Assembly: GCF_900114205.1 (NCBI RefSeq)
Contig: NZ_FOSH01000007.1
Coordinates: 62,001 to 126,000, forward strand
Direction: 5' to 3'
Origin: Methylophaga sulfidovorans
GTDB lineage: Bacteria; Pseudomonadota; Gammaproteobacteria; Nitrosococcales; Methylophagaceae
DNA length: 64,000 bases
The position numbers and the translations under genes are program-made. This document shows positions 1 to 10,035 of this stretch, piece by piece. The notes beneath the pieces are model-generated. The model was not told the origin of the DNA. It ran no database searches and saw only the letters and a list, made by a program, of their open reading frames with translations. The first letter of the stretch is position 1. Each line of letters begins with the position of its first letter.

Positions 1-298
1 GCGGAAACTGAAAAATGACGATATCTGCCCAAATAATTTTTTCTTGTTCAGCAACGATATCTTCAGACTGAGTATGGTTTTTGAAGGCTTCTAGGGAATC
101 ATGAGTGGGCTGAAATACCTTGTTCTGATAAGCAGCCACATTATCGTTTGAATCTATGCTGGCCTTCCAGTTCATGGCGTATAAGTCAGAAACCTTGACC
201 TGATGTCCGGATGTTTCTAAATATTCAACAATAAATTTATTGATTGAGCCATTTAATGATTTGGGTTCTGGGTGGGCAAAAACAATTAATACATTCAT
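1..298 (-). CDS. NAD(P)H-dependent quinone oxidoreductase, flavodoxin-2 family (partial, 3' end outside window)
   Basis: The reading frame starts at the ATG at 298 and runs off the left edge with about 99 codons visible. The product begins MNVLIVFAHPEPKSLNG, the FMN-binding HPxPxSxN pattern of the NQO1/MdaB/KefF-type flavodoxin-like fold. It continues through SDLYAMNWKA and an EQEKIIWADIVIFQFP stretch, all typical of this family. An AAAGGAT ribosome site lies just upstream. Members reduce quinones or similar electrophiles in the cytoplasm with NAD(P)H. It is divergent from a LysR-type regulator 69 bases away, which probably controls it. The exact substrate cannot be told from this fragment. 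Confidence 0.85.
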   Translation of the reverse strand, partial: MNVLIVFAHPEPKSLNGSINKFIVEYLETSGHQVKVSDLYAMNWKASIDSNDNVAAYQNKVFQPTHDSLEAFKNHTQSEDIVAEQEKIIWADIVIFQFP

Positions 299-367
299 TT
301 TATTTATCCTTTAGTTGATGAGTACAGAATAGTCATCTCTCAGGTATAGTTAAAATGAATTAATTTA

Positions 368-1279
368 ATGATAGGTATAGTTTTGGATAATATCAGTAGG
401 CTGGATCTGAATTTATTAGTGACATTAGATGTGTTGCTAGATGAGCTGAATGTGACCAAAGCAGCAAAACGCTTAAACCTGTCTCAGCCCTCTGTCAGTG
501 TTCAGCTAGCCAAGCTTCGGGACTATTTTAATGACCCATTGCTGGTTTCCAACTCCCGTGGTATGACGCCAACACTCAAGGCTGAACAGCTTAGGCAGCC
601 AATGAAGGAGGCTATTGCTCATTTGCATGAAGTCGTGTTGCCGACTGCTGAATTTGATCCCGAGCGGGCCAAGCAACGTTGGCGAATAGCCGCGTATGAC
701 TATGGTGAAGCGACGGTCATGCTGCCATTGCTGCCTGCACTTCGTGCCCAGGCTCCACTTAGTGAGCTATCCATCGTGCAACTGCCACCGACACAAATTT
801 ATGAAAAAGCCGAGCGTGGGGAAATAGATTTAGCTATAAATGTGGTGAGTAATAGTCATCTAAACCTTCATCACAGAACATTATTTTCAGACCAATATGT
901 TTTAGCAGCACGCAAAGGACATCGTTTATTAAACGGGCCGGTGTCTCTGGACATTTTTTGTCAGCTAGAGCATGTGATGGTTTCCCCTGATGGTGACGGC
1001 TTTTGGGGAGAGACCGATGAGGTATTAAAAGCACTGGGGCTTAAGCGTAATGTGGTGTTGTCAGTGCCTCACTTTTTATTTTTAAAAGCGATTCTGGAAA
1101 CAACCGATCTGGTTGCAATGCTTCCCTCACGTATAGCGATGATGAGTGATTTAATACAAATCGTATCGGTGCCAATTCAAGTGCCTGACTTCACGATATC
1201 GATGCTCTGGCACGAGCGTGTTCATCGAGATCCAGCTCATCAATGGTTAAGAAAACAGATTTTGTTAGCAGTGACTTAG
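368..1279 (+). CDS. LysR-family transcriptional regulator
   Basis: This 303-residue protein has an N-terminal winged helix-turn-helix (about residues 15-75, with TKAAKRLNLSQPSVSVQLAKL as the recognition region) followed by a LysR effector-binding domain. The length is normal for LysR proteins. It is divergent from the quinone reductase at the left edge, the usual arrangement for a LysR protein that controls its neighbour and itself from the shared 69-base gap. The first codons MIGIV are unusual for the family. A TTG at 383 (giving LDNISRLDLN) is a possible alternative start. The ligand is unknown, though redox or quinone-type effectors are likely from context. Confidence 0.88.
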   Translation: MIGIVLDNISRLDLNLLVTLDVLLDELNVTKAAKRLNLSQPSVSVQLAKLRDYFNDPLLVSNSRGMTPTLKAEQLRQPMKEAIAHLHEVVLPTAEFDPERAKQRWRIAAYDYGEATVMLPLLPALRAQAPLSELSIVQLPPTQIYEKAERGEIDLAINVVSNSHLNLHHRTLFSDQYVLAARKGHRLLNGPVSLDIFCQLEHVMVSPDGDGFWGETDEVLKALGLKRNVVLSVPHFLFLKAILETTDLVAMLPSRIAMMSDLIQIVSVPIQVPDFTISMLWHERVHRDPAHQWLRKQILLAVT

Positions 1280-1386
1280 AAACTGATAAGGTGCTTTTGC
1301 ACTTCATTAGAAAACCGTGTTTGACAGTGGTCTTATTCTCACTTAACTTCAAATGCATTCATGATTCATAACAGGCCGGATTAAAT

Positions 1387-2712
1387 ATGGAATTTCTTTC
1401 ACACTGGGTGTCGGTTTTATCAGGTTGGGTTTGGGGACCACCGATGCTCATTTTGCTGGTTGGTACTGGACTTTATCTGACCATCATTTTAAAGGGACTT
1501 CAATTTCGGGCATTAGGCCATGCACTCAGGCTTGTATTTCATAAAGAAGATAAAGCTGATGGTGATATCAGTCATTTTGCCGCTTTAACCACAGCACTCG
1601 CTGCAACGGTGGGTATCGGCAATATTGTTGGGGTGGCGACAGCGATTTCTTTAGGCGGGCCTGGAGCCGTATTCTGGATGTGGATAACGGGTCTGGTGGG
1701 CATGGCAACTAAATATGCTGAAGCTATGCTGGCGGTAAAATACCGCGAAGAGGGCGAGAACGGTATGCGCGGTGGCCCGATGTATTACATATCAAAAGGC
1801 GTAGGTTTACCTTGGTTAGGTAGTTTGTTTGCTATTTTCACTATTGGTGCTGCGTTTGGTATTGGTAATATGACCCAGGCAAATTCCGCCGCAGCAGCAG
1901 TACAGCAGGTGTTTGGTATTGAAACCAGTACCACAGGTTTTGTGCTGATGATCTTAACCGGACTGGTATTAATCGGTGGAATTCGATCTATTGGACGCTT
2001 CACTTCGATGTTAGTGCCTTTTATGATCGTGGCCTATTTAGGTGCAGCGCTGATTGTCATTGGAATCAATATTGATGAAGTGCCAGCAGCCTTTCATTTA
2101 ATTTTCTGGCATGCCTTTAATCCGATTGCGGCTGGTGGTGGTTTTGCCGGTGCAGCGGTAGCGGCTGCGATTCGTTATGGTGTGGCACGTGGTGTCTTTT
2201 CTAATGAGTCAGGTTTAGGTTCAGCCCCCATTGCTGCAGCAGCGGCACGGACTAATGATCCGGTGAAACAGGCGCTGGTTTCTATGACTCAGACCTTTAT
2301 TGATACCCTGGTGGTGTGTACGGCAACAGCGCTGGTAATCTTAACAGCTACAGCCTGGCAGGACGGAGTGAAAGCCAATATCTTAACCAGTGTCAGTTTT
2401 GCCGAAACATTAGGAATAACCGGGACTTATATTGTCGCGATAGCTACGGCTCTATTTGCCTTTTCCACCTTAATTGGCTGGAGCTATTACGGTGAAAAAG
2501 CACTGGAATATCTACTGGGTGAGAAAGCCATCATCGTTTTTCGTATCGTGTTTGTGGCGGCGGTAATCGTTGGTGCTACCCGTGAGTTAAAATTTGTCTG
2601 GGACTTTTCCGATTTGATGAATGGTTTGATGGCTATTCCAAACCTTATCGGTATCTTACTGCTGTCGAAAGTCGTGAAAGAAGAAAGCCAGCGTTATTTC
2701 AACACTAAGTGA
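1387..2712 (+). CDS. Sodium:alanine/glycine symporter (AGCS family)
   Basis: This 441-residue polytopic membrane protein belongs to the alanine or glycine:cation symporter family (AlsT/DagA/YaaJ type). Family signatures visible are GPPMLILLVGTGLY near the N-terminus, TALAATVGIGNIVGVATA around residues 70-87 and RGVFSNESGLGSAPIAAAAA around residues 269-288. About ten to eleven hydrophobic segments are present. It should import alanine or glycine across the inner membrane with Na+. It stands between the LysR gene and gloA, on the same strand as both, with gaps of 107 and 55 bases. It may form a unit of its own. Substrate preference cannot be settled from sequence alone. Confidence 0.92.
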   Translation: MEFLSHWVSVLSGWVWGPPMLILLVGTGLYLTIILKGLQFRALGHALRLVFHKEDKADGDISHFAALTTALAATVGIGNIVGVATAISLGGPGAVFWMWITGLVGMATKYAEAMLAVKYREEGENGMRGGPMYYISKGVGLPWLGSLFAIFTIGAAFGIGNMTQANSAAAAVQQVFGIETSTTGFVLMILTGLVLIGGIRSIGRFTSMLVPFMIVAYLGAALIVIGINIDEVPAAFHLIFWHAFNPIAAGGGFAGAAVAAAIRYGVARGVFSNESGLGSAPIAAAAARTNDPVKQALVSMTQTFIDTLVVCTATALVILTATAWQDGVKANILTSVSFAETLGITGTYIVAIATALFAFSTLIGWSYYGEKALEYLLGEKAIIVFRIVFVAAVIVGATRELKFVWDFSDLMNGLMAIPNLIGILLLSKVVKEESQRYFNTK

Positions 2713-2767
2713 ACCATCATCATAAGAATGGTCATAAGCTTATCTGTTTTAAATTAAGGAGAGAACA

Positions 2768-3322
2768 ATGAGTCGTCATTTTGACAATGCTGAAGGGCTG
2801 AGCGGGATACACGATCCCGCCACTCATGATTTTGTATTTAATCAAACCATGTTTCGCATTAAAGACCCGAAACGTACTCTGGCGTTTTACACTGAAGTGA
2901 TGGGGATGACCTTGGTTAAACGGTTTGATTTTCCGGAAATGAAATTCACGCTTTACTTCATGGCCGCTATGTCACCAGAGCAACTCAAAACTATTTCAAC
3001 AGATAATGATGAGCGTATTAAGCAAACCTTTGCCATGCCTGCGATGTTGGAACTGACTCATAACTGGGGTGATGAGGATAATGATGAGGTCAGTTACCAC
3101 AATGGTAATAGCGATCCTCGTGGATTTGGCCATATTGGGTTTGCTGTACCGGATATTGATGCCGCATGTGAGCGATTTGAATCATTTGGGGTGCCGTTTG
3201 TGAAGAAACCGAATGATGGCAAGATGAAAGGCATTGCCTTTATTCAGGATCCGGATGGTTACTGGATTGAGATCTTTACACCTGAGCGTCAGCCAGAATT
3301 ACTTAAAGATCATTTAGGCTAA
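2768..3322 (+). CDS. gloA: Lactoylglutathione lyase (glyoxalase I), long form
   Basis: Glyoxalase I isomerises the methylglyoxal-glutathione hemithioacetal to S-lactoylglutathione in the cytoplasm. The 184-residue product carries the four expected metal ligands Q26, E95, H122 and E168, with spacing close to that of the 184-residue human enzyme. It is about 50 residues longer than the Ni-dependent E. coli protein. The longer form contains the extra segment between residues 65 and 118 that is associated with Zn-activated enzymes, so a Zn type is inferred. A strong AAGGAGAG ribosome site precedes the ATG, and a terminator follows directly. For a methylotroph-like organism a methylglyoxal/glutathione route is plausible. 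Confidence 0.95.
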   Translation: MSRHFDNAEGLSGIHDPATHDFVFNQTMFRIKDPKRTLAFYTEVMGMTLVKRFDFPEMKFTLYFMAAMSPEQLKTISTDNDERIKQTFAMPAMLELTHNWGDEDNDEVSYHNGNSDPRGFGHIGFAVPDIDAACERFESFGVPFVKKPNDGKMKGIAFIQDPDGYWIEIFTPERQPELLKDHLG

Positions 3323-3333
3323 TTGAAAGCATT

Positions 3334-3360
3334 AAAAAAGGGGCGTTAAGCCCCTTTTTT
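3334..3360 (+). terminator. Rho-independent terminator after gloA
   Basis: An 11-bp perfect stem (AAAAAAGGGGC / GCCCCTTTTTT) with loop GTTAA lies 11 bases after the gloA stop codon. The T-run on one arm and the A-run on the other make it work in both directions, so it may also end the minus-strand small gene at 3379-3558. Confidence 0.9.
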
Positions 3361-3378
3361 ATTTAGCTGTTGCTAAGT

Positions 3379-3558
3379 CTAGCTTTTAGGCCCAAGTAAG
3401 AACCAAATAAGCAGACCCAATACCGGGAACAGCAGAAGGATAAGAATCCATAAAATCTTCGCGCCACCGCCAGCAGGACTATTGGCTACCTGAATAATGG
3501 CCCAGATAACAATGATTAGCCAAATCAGACCTAATATGCCGCCTACTTGTAAATCCAT
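3379..3558 (-). CDS. Small two-helix membrane protein, PLDc_N-like
   Basis: A 59-codon frame starts at ATG 3558 with a strong AAGGAGAGG ribosome site upstream and ends at TAG 3379. The product starts MDLQVGGILGLIWLIIVIWA and has two hydrophobic helices (about residues 7-24 and 35-55) joined by a short Gly-rich loop ANSPAGGGAK. It ends LIWFLLGPKS. This pattern matches the phospholipase-D-nuclease N-terminal (PLDc_N) family of small inner-membrane proteins, which lack the nuclease domain and have no established function. It fills most of the 318-base gap between gloA and the efflux operon. The shared bidirectional terminator lies just beyond its stop. Confidence 0.8.
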   Translation of the reverse strand: MDLQVGGILGLIWLIIVIWAIIQVANSPAGGGAKILWILILLLFPVLGLLIWFLLGPKS

Positions 3559-3640
3559 TATCCTCTCCTTATTTTATGAAATATAAGTAGCTTAAATTAA
3601 GCTGATGGCTGATACAAAATTATTTCTGTGATGGCGTAGC

Positions 3641-5041
3641 TTAGGGTGTTTCTTCATATAAGCCACCACCCAATGCTTTGTACAAAGTCAATTGATTGCG
3701 TAGTCTGAGCAAGCGGGTATCAATCTGACTTAATTCACTATTGATAGAACTACGCTGTGCATCCAGCACATCTAGGTAACTATCTATACCGGCATCAAAT
3801 CGATATTGGGCTAACTGCAGACTACGTTTGGTGGAGGCTGTTAGATCATTCTGCGCTTCCAACTGAGCATCCAGCGTATAACGCGCTTCCATTTCGTCAC
3901 GAACTTCTTTAAATGCTTCCTGAATGACTTGTTGATACTTAGCAATGTTAATGTCTTTTTGTAGCTCAGCCACATTCAGGTTGGCCTTATTTACACCCCA
4001 ATCCAGCAACGGCAGGGTGAACTGCGGTGCGATAGCCCACTGACGGCTTGAGGCTTCGCCTAATTGGCCAAAGCTTGTACCGCCAAAACCAAGTGAGGTT
4101 GTGAGACTGATACGTGGAAAGAACGCTGCTCTGGCCGCACCAATATCAGCATTAGCTGATTTAATTGTGTACTCGGCCTGCATCACATCAGGACGTTTTA
4201 ACAATACATCAGATGTCAGATTGGCAGGAATATCGCGCAGTGTTTTCATTTCATACCAGCTTTTTTTCCATTCATCTTTATCTAATGTCTGGCCTACCAG
4301 GAGCTGTAAGTTTGTGAAGTTCTGATTTGCCTGCTGCTGGTATTGTACTTCCAGAACACGCGCTTCATGCAGAGCTGTTTCGGCTTGTCTTACATCCAGT
4401 TCAGAAGCTAAGCCGCTTTTAAAACGTTTCTCAATCAGTTGATAACTTTCATCACGTGCTTTGCGGGTTTCTGAAGATAATTGTTGCTGTTCATTACTTG
4501 CCAGCCAGCTAAACCAGGCATCAGCCACTTGCGCAATTAACGTTAATTGCATGCTGTCCCTTGCCGATTTAGAAGCGAGGAACTGTTGTAACGCTGATTC
4601 AGACAGGCTATCTATGCGGCCAAAAAAATCCAGCTCCCAAGCGGATATACCAAGTCCAACACTATAAGTATCGGTTATTTCACTTTGTCTTCTAGCGTTT
4701 AAAGAGCCTGGTGTTCGCTGACGTGTAACCGAACCTTCTGCATTGACTGTTGGTAATTTTGCCGCTTTTTGAATACGAAATTGTTCACGCAGCTGTTCAA
4801 CAGTCAGTGATGAGATTTTGAGGTTCTGATTATTGGCTAAAGCGATGCTGATCAATTGTTCTAGTTTTGGATCAAGATAAAAATCTTTCCAGCCGAGTTC
4901 AGCCACATTGATTGAGTCTTCGGCTGATTGATTAGCGATGGCAATACTTGGATCAGGTCTTTGATAGTCCGGCATCAACGAACATGCTGATATCGTTAAT
5001 AGCGCCGTGATAGCAACAGATAATTTAATAGGTTTCATCAT
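3641..5041 (-). CDS. Outer-membrane efflux lipoprotein, OprM/NodT type
   Basis: The 466-residue product begins with a lipoprotein signal ending LLTISAC, the lipobox cysteine at about residue 20. It continues with two outer-membrane efflux (OEP) repeats rich in coiled-coil helices, for example around residues 185-245 and 370-450. The length is normal for OprM/NodT-family channels. It should form the trimeric outer-membrane duct of the tripartite pump encoded just upstream. The gap to the pump gene is only 2 bases, so the two are translated from one message in the order regulator, periplasmic adaptor, pump, channel. Substrate range is unknown. Confidence 0.93.
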   Translation of the reverse strand: MMKPIKLSVAITALLTISACSLMPDYQRPDPSIAIANQSAEDSINVAELGWKDFYLDPKLEQLISIALANNQNLKISSLTVEQLREQFRIQKAAKLPTVNAEGSVTRQRTPGSLNARRQSEITDTYSVGLGISAWELDFFGRIDSLSESALQQFLASKSARDSMQLTLIAQVADAWFSWLASNEQQQLSSETRKARDESYQLIEKRFKSGLASELDVRQAETALHEARVLEVQYQQQANQNFTNLQLLVGQTLDKDEWKKSWYEMKTLRDIPANLTSDVLLKRPDVMQAEYTIKSANADIGAARAAFFPRISLTTSLGFGGTSFGQLGEASSRQWAIAPQFTLPLLDWGVNKANLNVAELQKDINIAKYQQVIQEAFKEVRDEMEARYTLDAQLEAQNDLTASTKRSLQLAQYRFDAGIDSYLDVLDAQRSSINSELSQIDTRLLRLRNQLTLYKALGGGLYEETP

Positions 5042-5043
5042 AA

Positions 5044-8000
5044 TCAGGCCTTTTTAACTTCATCATGTGATGATTTTTTAGTAAGTCTTTCTCGCAGACT
5101 AAATACCACAACAAAGAAGACAGGTATAAAGAATATCGCTAATAGAGTAGCAGTGAAGACACCACCAAAAACGCCAGTCCCAATGGCATTCTGACTGCCA
5201 GAACCAGCACCCGTAGCAATCATCAGCGGTAATACACCTAACATAAAGGCAAGTGATGTCATGATGATAGGGCGAAGACGCATTCTGACAGCCTCCATGG
5301 TGGCATCAATAAGTGACATACCATCTTCATGTAGTGATTTTGCAAACTCAACAATCAGGATGGCATTTTTGGAAGCCAGCCCGATGGTTGTTAACAGACC
5401 TACCTGGAAATAGACGTCATTGGATAATCCACGTGCCATGGTAAACAGTACAGCACCGATAATGCCCAGTGGTATAACCATTAATACTGAGAACGGTACT
5501 GACCAGCTTTCATAAAGTGCTGCCAGACATAAGAACACCACCATAATGGAAAGAGCATAGAGTAATGGTGCTTGATCCCCAGACTCGCGTTCCTGATAGG
5601 ATTGCCCTGTCCATTCATAACCAAAGCCGGAAGGAAGCTTTCCTACTAACTCTTCCATTGCTTTCATAGCTTCACCTGAACTGACACCCGGTGCTCCTTC
5701 ACCTTGAATATTGACTGACGAGACGCCGTTATAGCGTTCAAGCCTTGGCGAGCCGTAAATCCAACGTCCTTCTGAGAGAGAGCCTAAAGACACCATCTCG
5801 TTATTATTGTTACGGACATACCATTTTGATACATCATCGGGCATCATTCTGTAAGGTGCGTCACCTTGTACATATACCTTTTTAACACGACCATTATCAA
5901 TGAAATCATTAACATAGGTAGATGCCCAAGCGGTATTAAATGTCTGGTTTATTTGGGTCAGGTCGACACCAAATGCCGCTGCTTTTGTATGATCCACATC
6001 GATTTTAAACTGAGGTGTATCTTCCTGACCATTTGGCCGAACACCTGTTAAACGTGGATCCTGAGCTGCCATACCTAATAGTTGATTTCTGGCATTCATT
6101 AAGGCCGCATGCCCTTGACCACCCACATCCTTCAGCTGTAAATCAAAACCACTGGCATTACCTAGTTCAGTGATTGGTGGCGGTACAATCGGGAATATCA
6201 TTGCATTTTTGATAGATGAAAAATATTGAAATGCTCTCCCGGCAACGCCTTGCACACTCAATTCCTCACCTGGTCTTTCATCCCAGGGTTTCATATTTGT
6301 AAAGGCCATACCATTATTCTGACCACGCCCAGCAAAGCTGAATCCAATAATCGAGAATACTGATTTAACACTGTCTTTTTCTTTATCAAGATAATAGTCT
6401 TCGATTTTATTCATCACCTCAGACGAGCGTTGTTTTGAGGCATTGGCTGGCAATGTCATTAAGGTAAACATCATGCCTTGATCTTCATTCGGTAAGAACG
6501 ATGTCGGAAGCCGGGTGAATAGAACAGCTAATACTCCCACGATGAGCACATAAATGATCATGTATCTGCCCGTACGGTGAATCATATGACCGACGGAGCT
6601 TTGGTATTTATTCGTCGCCCGATTGAAGTTACGGTTAAACCAGCCGAAGAACCCTTTTTTATCATTGTGTTCATCGTCACCCGCTCTGAGTAGCGTGGCA
6701 CAGAGTGCAGGTGTCAGTGTCAGAGCTACCAGTACCGATAAGGCCATGGCAGAGACTATAGCTACGGAGAATTGCCGATAAATAACGCCGGTGGAACCGC
6801 CAAAGAAAGCCATCGGAATAAATACGGCGGACAGTACCAGAACAATACCCACTAAAGCACTGGTGATCTGGTCCATTGATTTTCGGGTGGCTTCTTTAGG
6901 TGAGAGACCATCTTCATGCATTACACGCTCAACGTTTTCAACCACTACGATAGCGTCATCAACCAGCAAACCAATAGCCAGAACCATGGCAAACATTGTC
7001 AGTGTATTGATGCTGAAACCGAAAGCGAACAGGACACCGAAGGTCCCTAACAAAACAATCGGCACAGCAATTGTTGGAATCAATGTCGCCCGGATATTCT
7101 GTAAGAATAAATACATAACCAGGAAGACTAAAACGATCGCTTCGATTAATGTGTGAACAACATTTTCAATAGAGATTTTGACTGAAGGTGTTGTATCGTA
7201 CGGATAAACGACTTTCAGGCTATTTGGAAAATAGGGGGATAATTCATCGATACGCTCACGAATTTTTTTGGCTGTTTCCAGGGCGTTGGCACCTGAAGCC
7301 AGATTAATACCAATACCAGCAGCCGGTTGTTTATTGTATTCCGTTTCAAATTGGTAGTTTTCACCACCTAATCCAATACGAGCGACATCAGACAGTTTGA
7401 TGCGTGAGCCATCTTCATTTACGCGTAAGATTATTTGTCCAAACTCTTCCGGGGTTTCCAATTGAGTTTGTACGATAATGCTGGCATTAAACTCCTGCCC
7501 TTTGACTGCTGGCGCACCACCGAGCTCACCAGCTGCAATCTGCACGTTTTGGGCACGAATGGCATTGGTGACATCACTTGTGGTTAGTTTGTAGTGAGCT
7601 AATTTATCTGGGTTAAGCCAGATACGCATGGCATATTGCGAACCAAATACCTGGATCTGGCCTACACCATTGATACGACTTAGTGGTTCTTTAATATTGG
7701 CAGAGACATAGTCAGCAATATCATATTTATCGAGGCTGCCATCATCAGAATAAAAGCCAAGCACCATCAAAAAAGCGGCACTGGACTTAGTGACTTCTAT
7801 ACCTTGCTCCTGAACGGCTTGGGGAAGCAGAGGCATGGCCGACTGTAGTTTATTTTGGACTTGTACTTGAGCGATATCAGCATCAGTACCGGGGTTAAAG
7901 GTCACTGTTAATGAACCGGACCCCGAAGAATCACTGGTACCCGACATGTAAAGAACATTATCAATACCCGTTAGATTTTGTTCGATAACCTGAATAACCG

Positions 8001-8178
8001 TGTCTTCCACTGTTTTAGCTGATGCGCCGGGGTAGACAGTACTTATCTCAACTGACGGTGGTGCGACAGTTGGATATTGCGATATAGGTAATTGATAAAT
8101 CGATATTATCCCCGCCATCATGATGATAATGGCGATGACCCAGGCAAAGACAGGGCGATCAATAAAAAATCTGGCCAT
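5044..8178 (-). CDS. acrB: RND multidrug efflux pump, inner-membrane subunit (HAE1/AcrB family)
   Basis: At 1044 residues this is a full-length AcrB/MexB-type transporter. It opens [20 protein letters not shown], the canonical start of hydrophobe/amphiphile exporters, and carries [18 protein letters not shown] in TM4 with the paired proton-relay aspartates. TM10 retains the conserved lysine in [18 protein letters not shown]. Twelve membrane helices and two large periplasmic loops are evident. It uses proton influx to drive export of drugs, detergents or dyes through the adaptor and OprM-type channel encoded on either side, with gaps of 2 bases. The AcrB symbol is given at family level. No internal damage is seen. 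Confidence 0.95.
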   Translation of the reverse strand: MARFFIDRPVFAWVIAIIIMMAGIISIYQLPISQYPTVAPPSVEISTVYPGASAKTVEDTVIQVIEQNLTGIDNVLYMSGTSDSSGSGSLTVTFNPGTDADIAQVQVQNKLQSAMPLLPQAVQEQGIEVTKSSAAFLMVLGFYSDDGSLDKYDIADYVSANIKEPLSRINGVGQIQVFGSQYAMRIWLNPDKLAHYKLTTSDVTNAIRAQNVQIAAGELGGAPAVKGQEFNASIIVQTQLETPEEFGQIILRVNEDGSRIKLSDVARIGLGGENYQFETEYNKQPAAGIGINLASGANALETAKKIRERIDELSPYFPNSLKVVYPYDTTPSVKISIENVVHTLIEAIVLVFLVMYLFLQNIRATLIPTIAVPIVLLGTFGVLFAFGFSINTLTMFAMVLAIGLLVDDAIVVVENVERVMHEDGLSPKEATRKSMDQITSALVGIVLVLSAVFIPMAFFGGSTGVIYRQFSVAIVSAMALSVLVALTLTPALCATLLRAGDDEHNDKKGFFGWFNRNFNRATNKYQSSVGHMIHRTGRYMIIYVLIVGVLAVLFTRLPTSFLPNEDQGMMFTLMTLPANASKQRSSEVMNKIEDYYLDKEKDSVKSVFSIIGFSFAGRGQNNGMAFTNMKPWDERPGEELSVQGVAGRAFQYFSSIKNAMIFPIVPPPITELGNASGFDLQLKDVGGQGHAALMNARNQLLGMAAQDPRLTGVRPNGQEDTPQFKIDVDHTKAAAFGVDLTQINQTFNTAWASTYVNDFIDNGRVKKVYVQGDAPYRMMPDDVSKWYVRNNNNEMVSLGSLSEGRWIYGSPRLERYNGVSSVNIQGEGAPGVSSGEAMKAMEELVGKLPSGFGYEWTGQSYQERESGDQAPLLYALSIMVVFLCLAALYESWSVPFSVLMVIPLGIIGAVLFTMARGLSNDVYFQVGLLTTIGLASKNAILIVEFAKSLHEDGMSLIDATMEAVRMRLRPIIMTSLAFMLGVLPLMIATGAGSGSQNAIGTGVFGGVFTATLLAIFFIPVFFVVVFSLRERLTKKSSHDEVKKA

Positions 8179-8180
8179 GA

Positions 8181-9338
8181 TTATGCTCCGTTACCTGCTG
8201 TCTGAATTGTATTGTTATCAATTTTGACCGAGTCTTCCGGAGCCACTTTTTGTAAGCCTTCAACAATAACTTGTTCACCGGCACTCAGCCCTGATTTCAC
8301 AATCCAGTTATCCCCTACCGAGCGATCCAATTTAAGTTGACGAAGTTCAACTTTATTGTCTTTACCTACGATCAAAGCAGTGGCATTTCCTTCACGATCA
8401 AAAGTAATCCCTTTTTGTGGTGCCAGAATAATGTTTTCCAGCTCACCTTCCTCAATAGTTGCTTTAACGTACATGCCGGGTAATAACAGGTGTTCTGGAT
8501 TAGGCATGATGGCTCTTAGTACAACATCACCCGTCGTTGGATCCACATTTACCTCAGCAAATTGCAAGGTGCCTGCTTCAGAATAAGCACTCCCGTCCTC
8601 TAGTGTTAGTGTCACTTTTGGCGCTTTTTCCTGGTTGATTTGACGAGCAATAATACGCTTACGTAAATCAAGTAGACGTTTAGATGGTTGTGATATATCG
8701 ACATAGATCGGTTCAAGCTGAGTGATGGTTGTCAGGACAGCGCTTTGCTGTGCAGTCACCAGTGCGCCTTCGGTAAAATTGGATTTACCTATTTGTCCGG
8801 AAATGGGCGCATAAACATGTGTGTAATTTAAGTTGGTTTCTGCCGTTTTTAATGTCGCTTCCTGAACTTTAATATCTGCTTCAGTTTGCTCATAAGTCGA
8901 TAGGGCATCATCATAATCCTGTTTGCTGATTGCATTATCAGCAAGCAAGTTTTTATAGCGGGCTTCTTTGGCTTTAGCTGTTTGCAAAGCCGCTTTAGCT
9001 CTCATCAGCTGTGCTTTGGCATTGGCTACTTGTGCTTGATATAAAGCAGCATCAATCTGATATAACTGTTGGCCTTCTTTTACTTGAGCGCCTTCTTCAA
9101 AAAGACGTTTCTCAATAATGCCATTCACCTGAGGACGAACTTCAGCTTGCCGGAAGGCAGTGGTACGAGCCGGTAATGAGCTACGTAATGTGACTTTTTG
9201 TGGGGCAAGAGTAACAACATCAACATGTTTTTCTGGCTTCTGACCGCCTTGTTGTTGAGGCTCATCAGATTGACATGCGGTTAATATCAATAAAGCAGAT
9301 AGCGCTATAACACGTGAGATTGAGGGCGAGGTTTTCAT
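8181..9338 (-). CDS. acrA: RND efflux periplasmic adaptor lipoprotein (AcrA family)
   Basis: This 385-residue membrane-fusion protein has a lipoprotein signal with lipobox LILTAC near residue 22. Biotinyl-lipoyl-like and alpha-hairpin segments follow (hairpin about residues 90-165, Ala/Lys/Gln-rich), then beta-barrel and membrane-proximal domains. It bridges the AcrB-type pump and the outer-membrane channel. I place the start at 9338 because a GGAG lies six bases upstream. An in-frame ATG at 9350 overlaps the regulator's stop codon and lacks a good ribosome site, though it cannot be excluded. The gene sits between the TetR regulator and the pump gene in one tight operon. Confidence 0.93.
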   Translation of the reverse strand: MKTSPSISRVIALSALLILTACQSDEPQQQGGQKPEKHVDVVTLAPQKVTLRSSLPARTTAFRQAEVRPQVNGIIEKRLFEEGAQVKEGQQLYQIDAALYQAQVANAKAQLMRAKAALQTAKAKEARYKNLLADNAISKQDYDDALSTYEQTEADIKVQEATLKTAETNLNYTHVYAPISGQIGKSNFTEGALVTAQQSAVLTTITQLEPIYVDISQPSKRLLDLRKRIIARQINQEKAPKVTLTLEDGSAYSEAGTLQFAEVNVDPTTGDVVLRAIMPNPEHLLLPGMYVKATIEEGELENIILAPQKGITFDREGNATALIVGKDNKVELRQLKLDRSVGDNWIVKSGLSAGEQVIVEGLQKVAPEDSVKIDNNTIQTAGNGA

Positions 9339-9349
9339 GAATAACTCCA

Positions 9350-9946
9350 TTATTGAGTCTCAATTGTTGATATAGATATAGCATCCCATGACGCTTCTAG
9401 CATAAGGTTCAGTTCATCAGCACTAATGTCGATGGTCTCTAGCAGTAGCTGGCCGGCAAGGTTAACAAGTGGTTCGAAACTGAAGCTGATTAAAACATCA
9501 TTTGGTAAGGGTTTTAAAATACCTTGCTGACGACCTTTTTCATATAAGTCTTTTATTGGTTTCAATTGCGACCAGGTGTCGGCATGTAAATCACGCAGCA
9601 CATTCTGAGGTAGGTGATCAAACTGTGGCTTACACAAGGTTATACATTGATTATCCAGACAGAAATTCCATAAATTAATACTCATCTGTCGATGCTGTGC
9701 TTTTATCGGTAAGGATGTGTCGTGATTTTCAAACATGGCTGCGGCGACTGTTTTAATGATGTCGCTATGTAAATGCATGATGAGTTCATCTTTGTCTTTG
9801 AAGTAAAGATATATGGTGCCAGCAGCAACGCCTGCTTCAGCGGCAAGCTGTTTGATGGAAAAGCCATGAAACCCTTTCGCTGCCAGTAGTTTCAATGTCG
9901 CAGCTAAAATAGCTTGATGCTTATCCTTACATGAGGATGCACACAT
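9350..9946 (-). CDS. TetR/AcrR-family repressor of the efflux operon
   Basis: The product is about 198 residues when started at ATG 9946 (MCASSCKDKHQ). It has a TetR_N helix-turn-helix (IKQLAAEAGVAAGTIYLYFK) followed by an all-helical ligand domain. An in-frame ATG at 9982 would add 12 residues, but it lies inside the predicted -10 box and operator palindrome, upstream of the predicted transcript start, so 9946 is preferred. It is first in the operon with acrA, acrB and the channel gene, so binding at the palindrome would repress the whole pump and itself. Inducers are probably pump substrates. The ribosome site for 9946 is weak. Confidence 0.9.
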   Translation of the reverse strand: MCASSCKDKHQAILAATLKLLAAKGFHGFSIKQLAAEAGVAAGTIYLYFKDKDELIMHLHSDIIKTVAAAMFENHDTSLPIKAQHRQMSINLWNFCLDNQCITLCKPQFDHLPQNVLRDLHADTWSQLKPIKDLYEKGRQQGILKPLPNDVLISFSFEPLVNLAGQLLLETIDISADELNLMLEASWDAISISTIETQ

Positions 9947-9948
9947 GA

Positions 9949-9996
9949 GTTTTACCCATAAAATGAATGAACGTTCATTCATTTTATGGGTAAAAC
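9949..9996. promoter_or_regulatory. 48-bp perfect palindrome: predicted TetR-family operator
   Basis: The two 24-base arms are exact reverse complements with no spacer, centred between 9972 and 9973. The core TGAATGAACGTTCATTCA resembles operators of AcrR-type repressors. It covers the predicted -10 box of the efflux operon and ends two bases before the preferred start codon of the tetR gene. This gives simple steric autorepression. Confidence 0.85.
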
Positions 9997-10009
9997 AAAA
10001 TTTAGTAAA
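9981..10009 (-). promoter_or_regulatory. Predicted sigma70 promoter of tetR-acrAB-oprM operon
   Basis: On the minus strand TTTACT (10009-10004) is separated by 17 bases from TAAAAT (9986-9981). The expected transcript start falls near 9974, the centre of the palindrome. This makes the ATG at 9982 untranslated and supports a start at 9946. Confidence 0.6.
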
Positions 10010-10035
10010 GCACCTTTTATGACAGATGTATCACA

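Noticed and set aside
6791-7156. 121-codon plus-strand open frame
   Set aside because: It lies wholly antisense to the conserved acrB coding region, with no ribosome site and a composition expected of the opposite strand.
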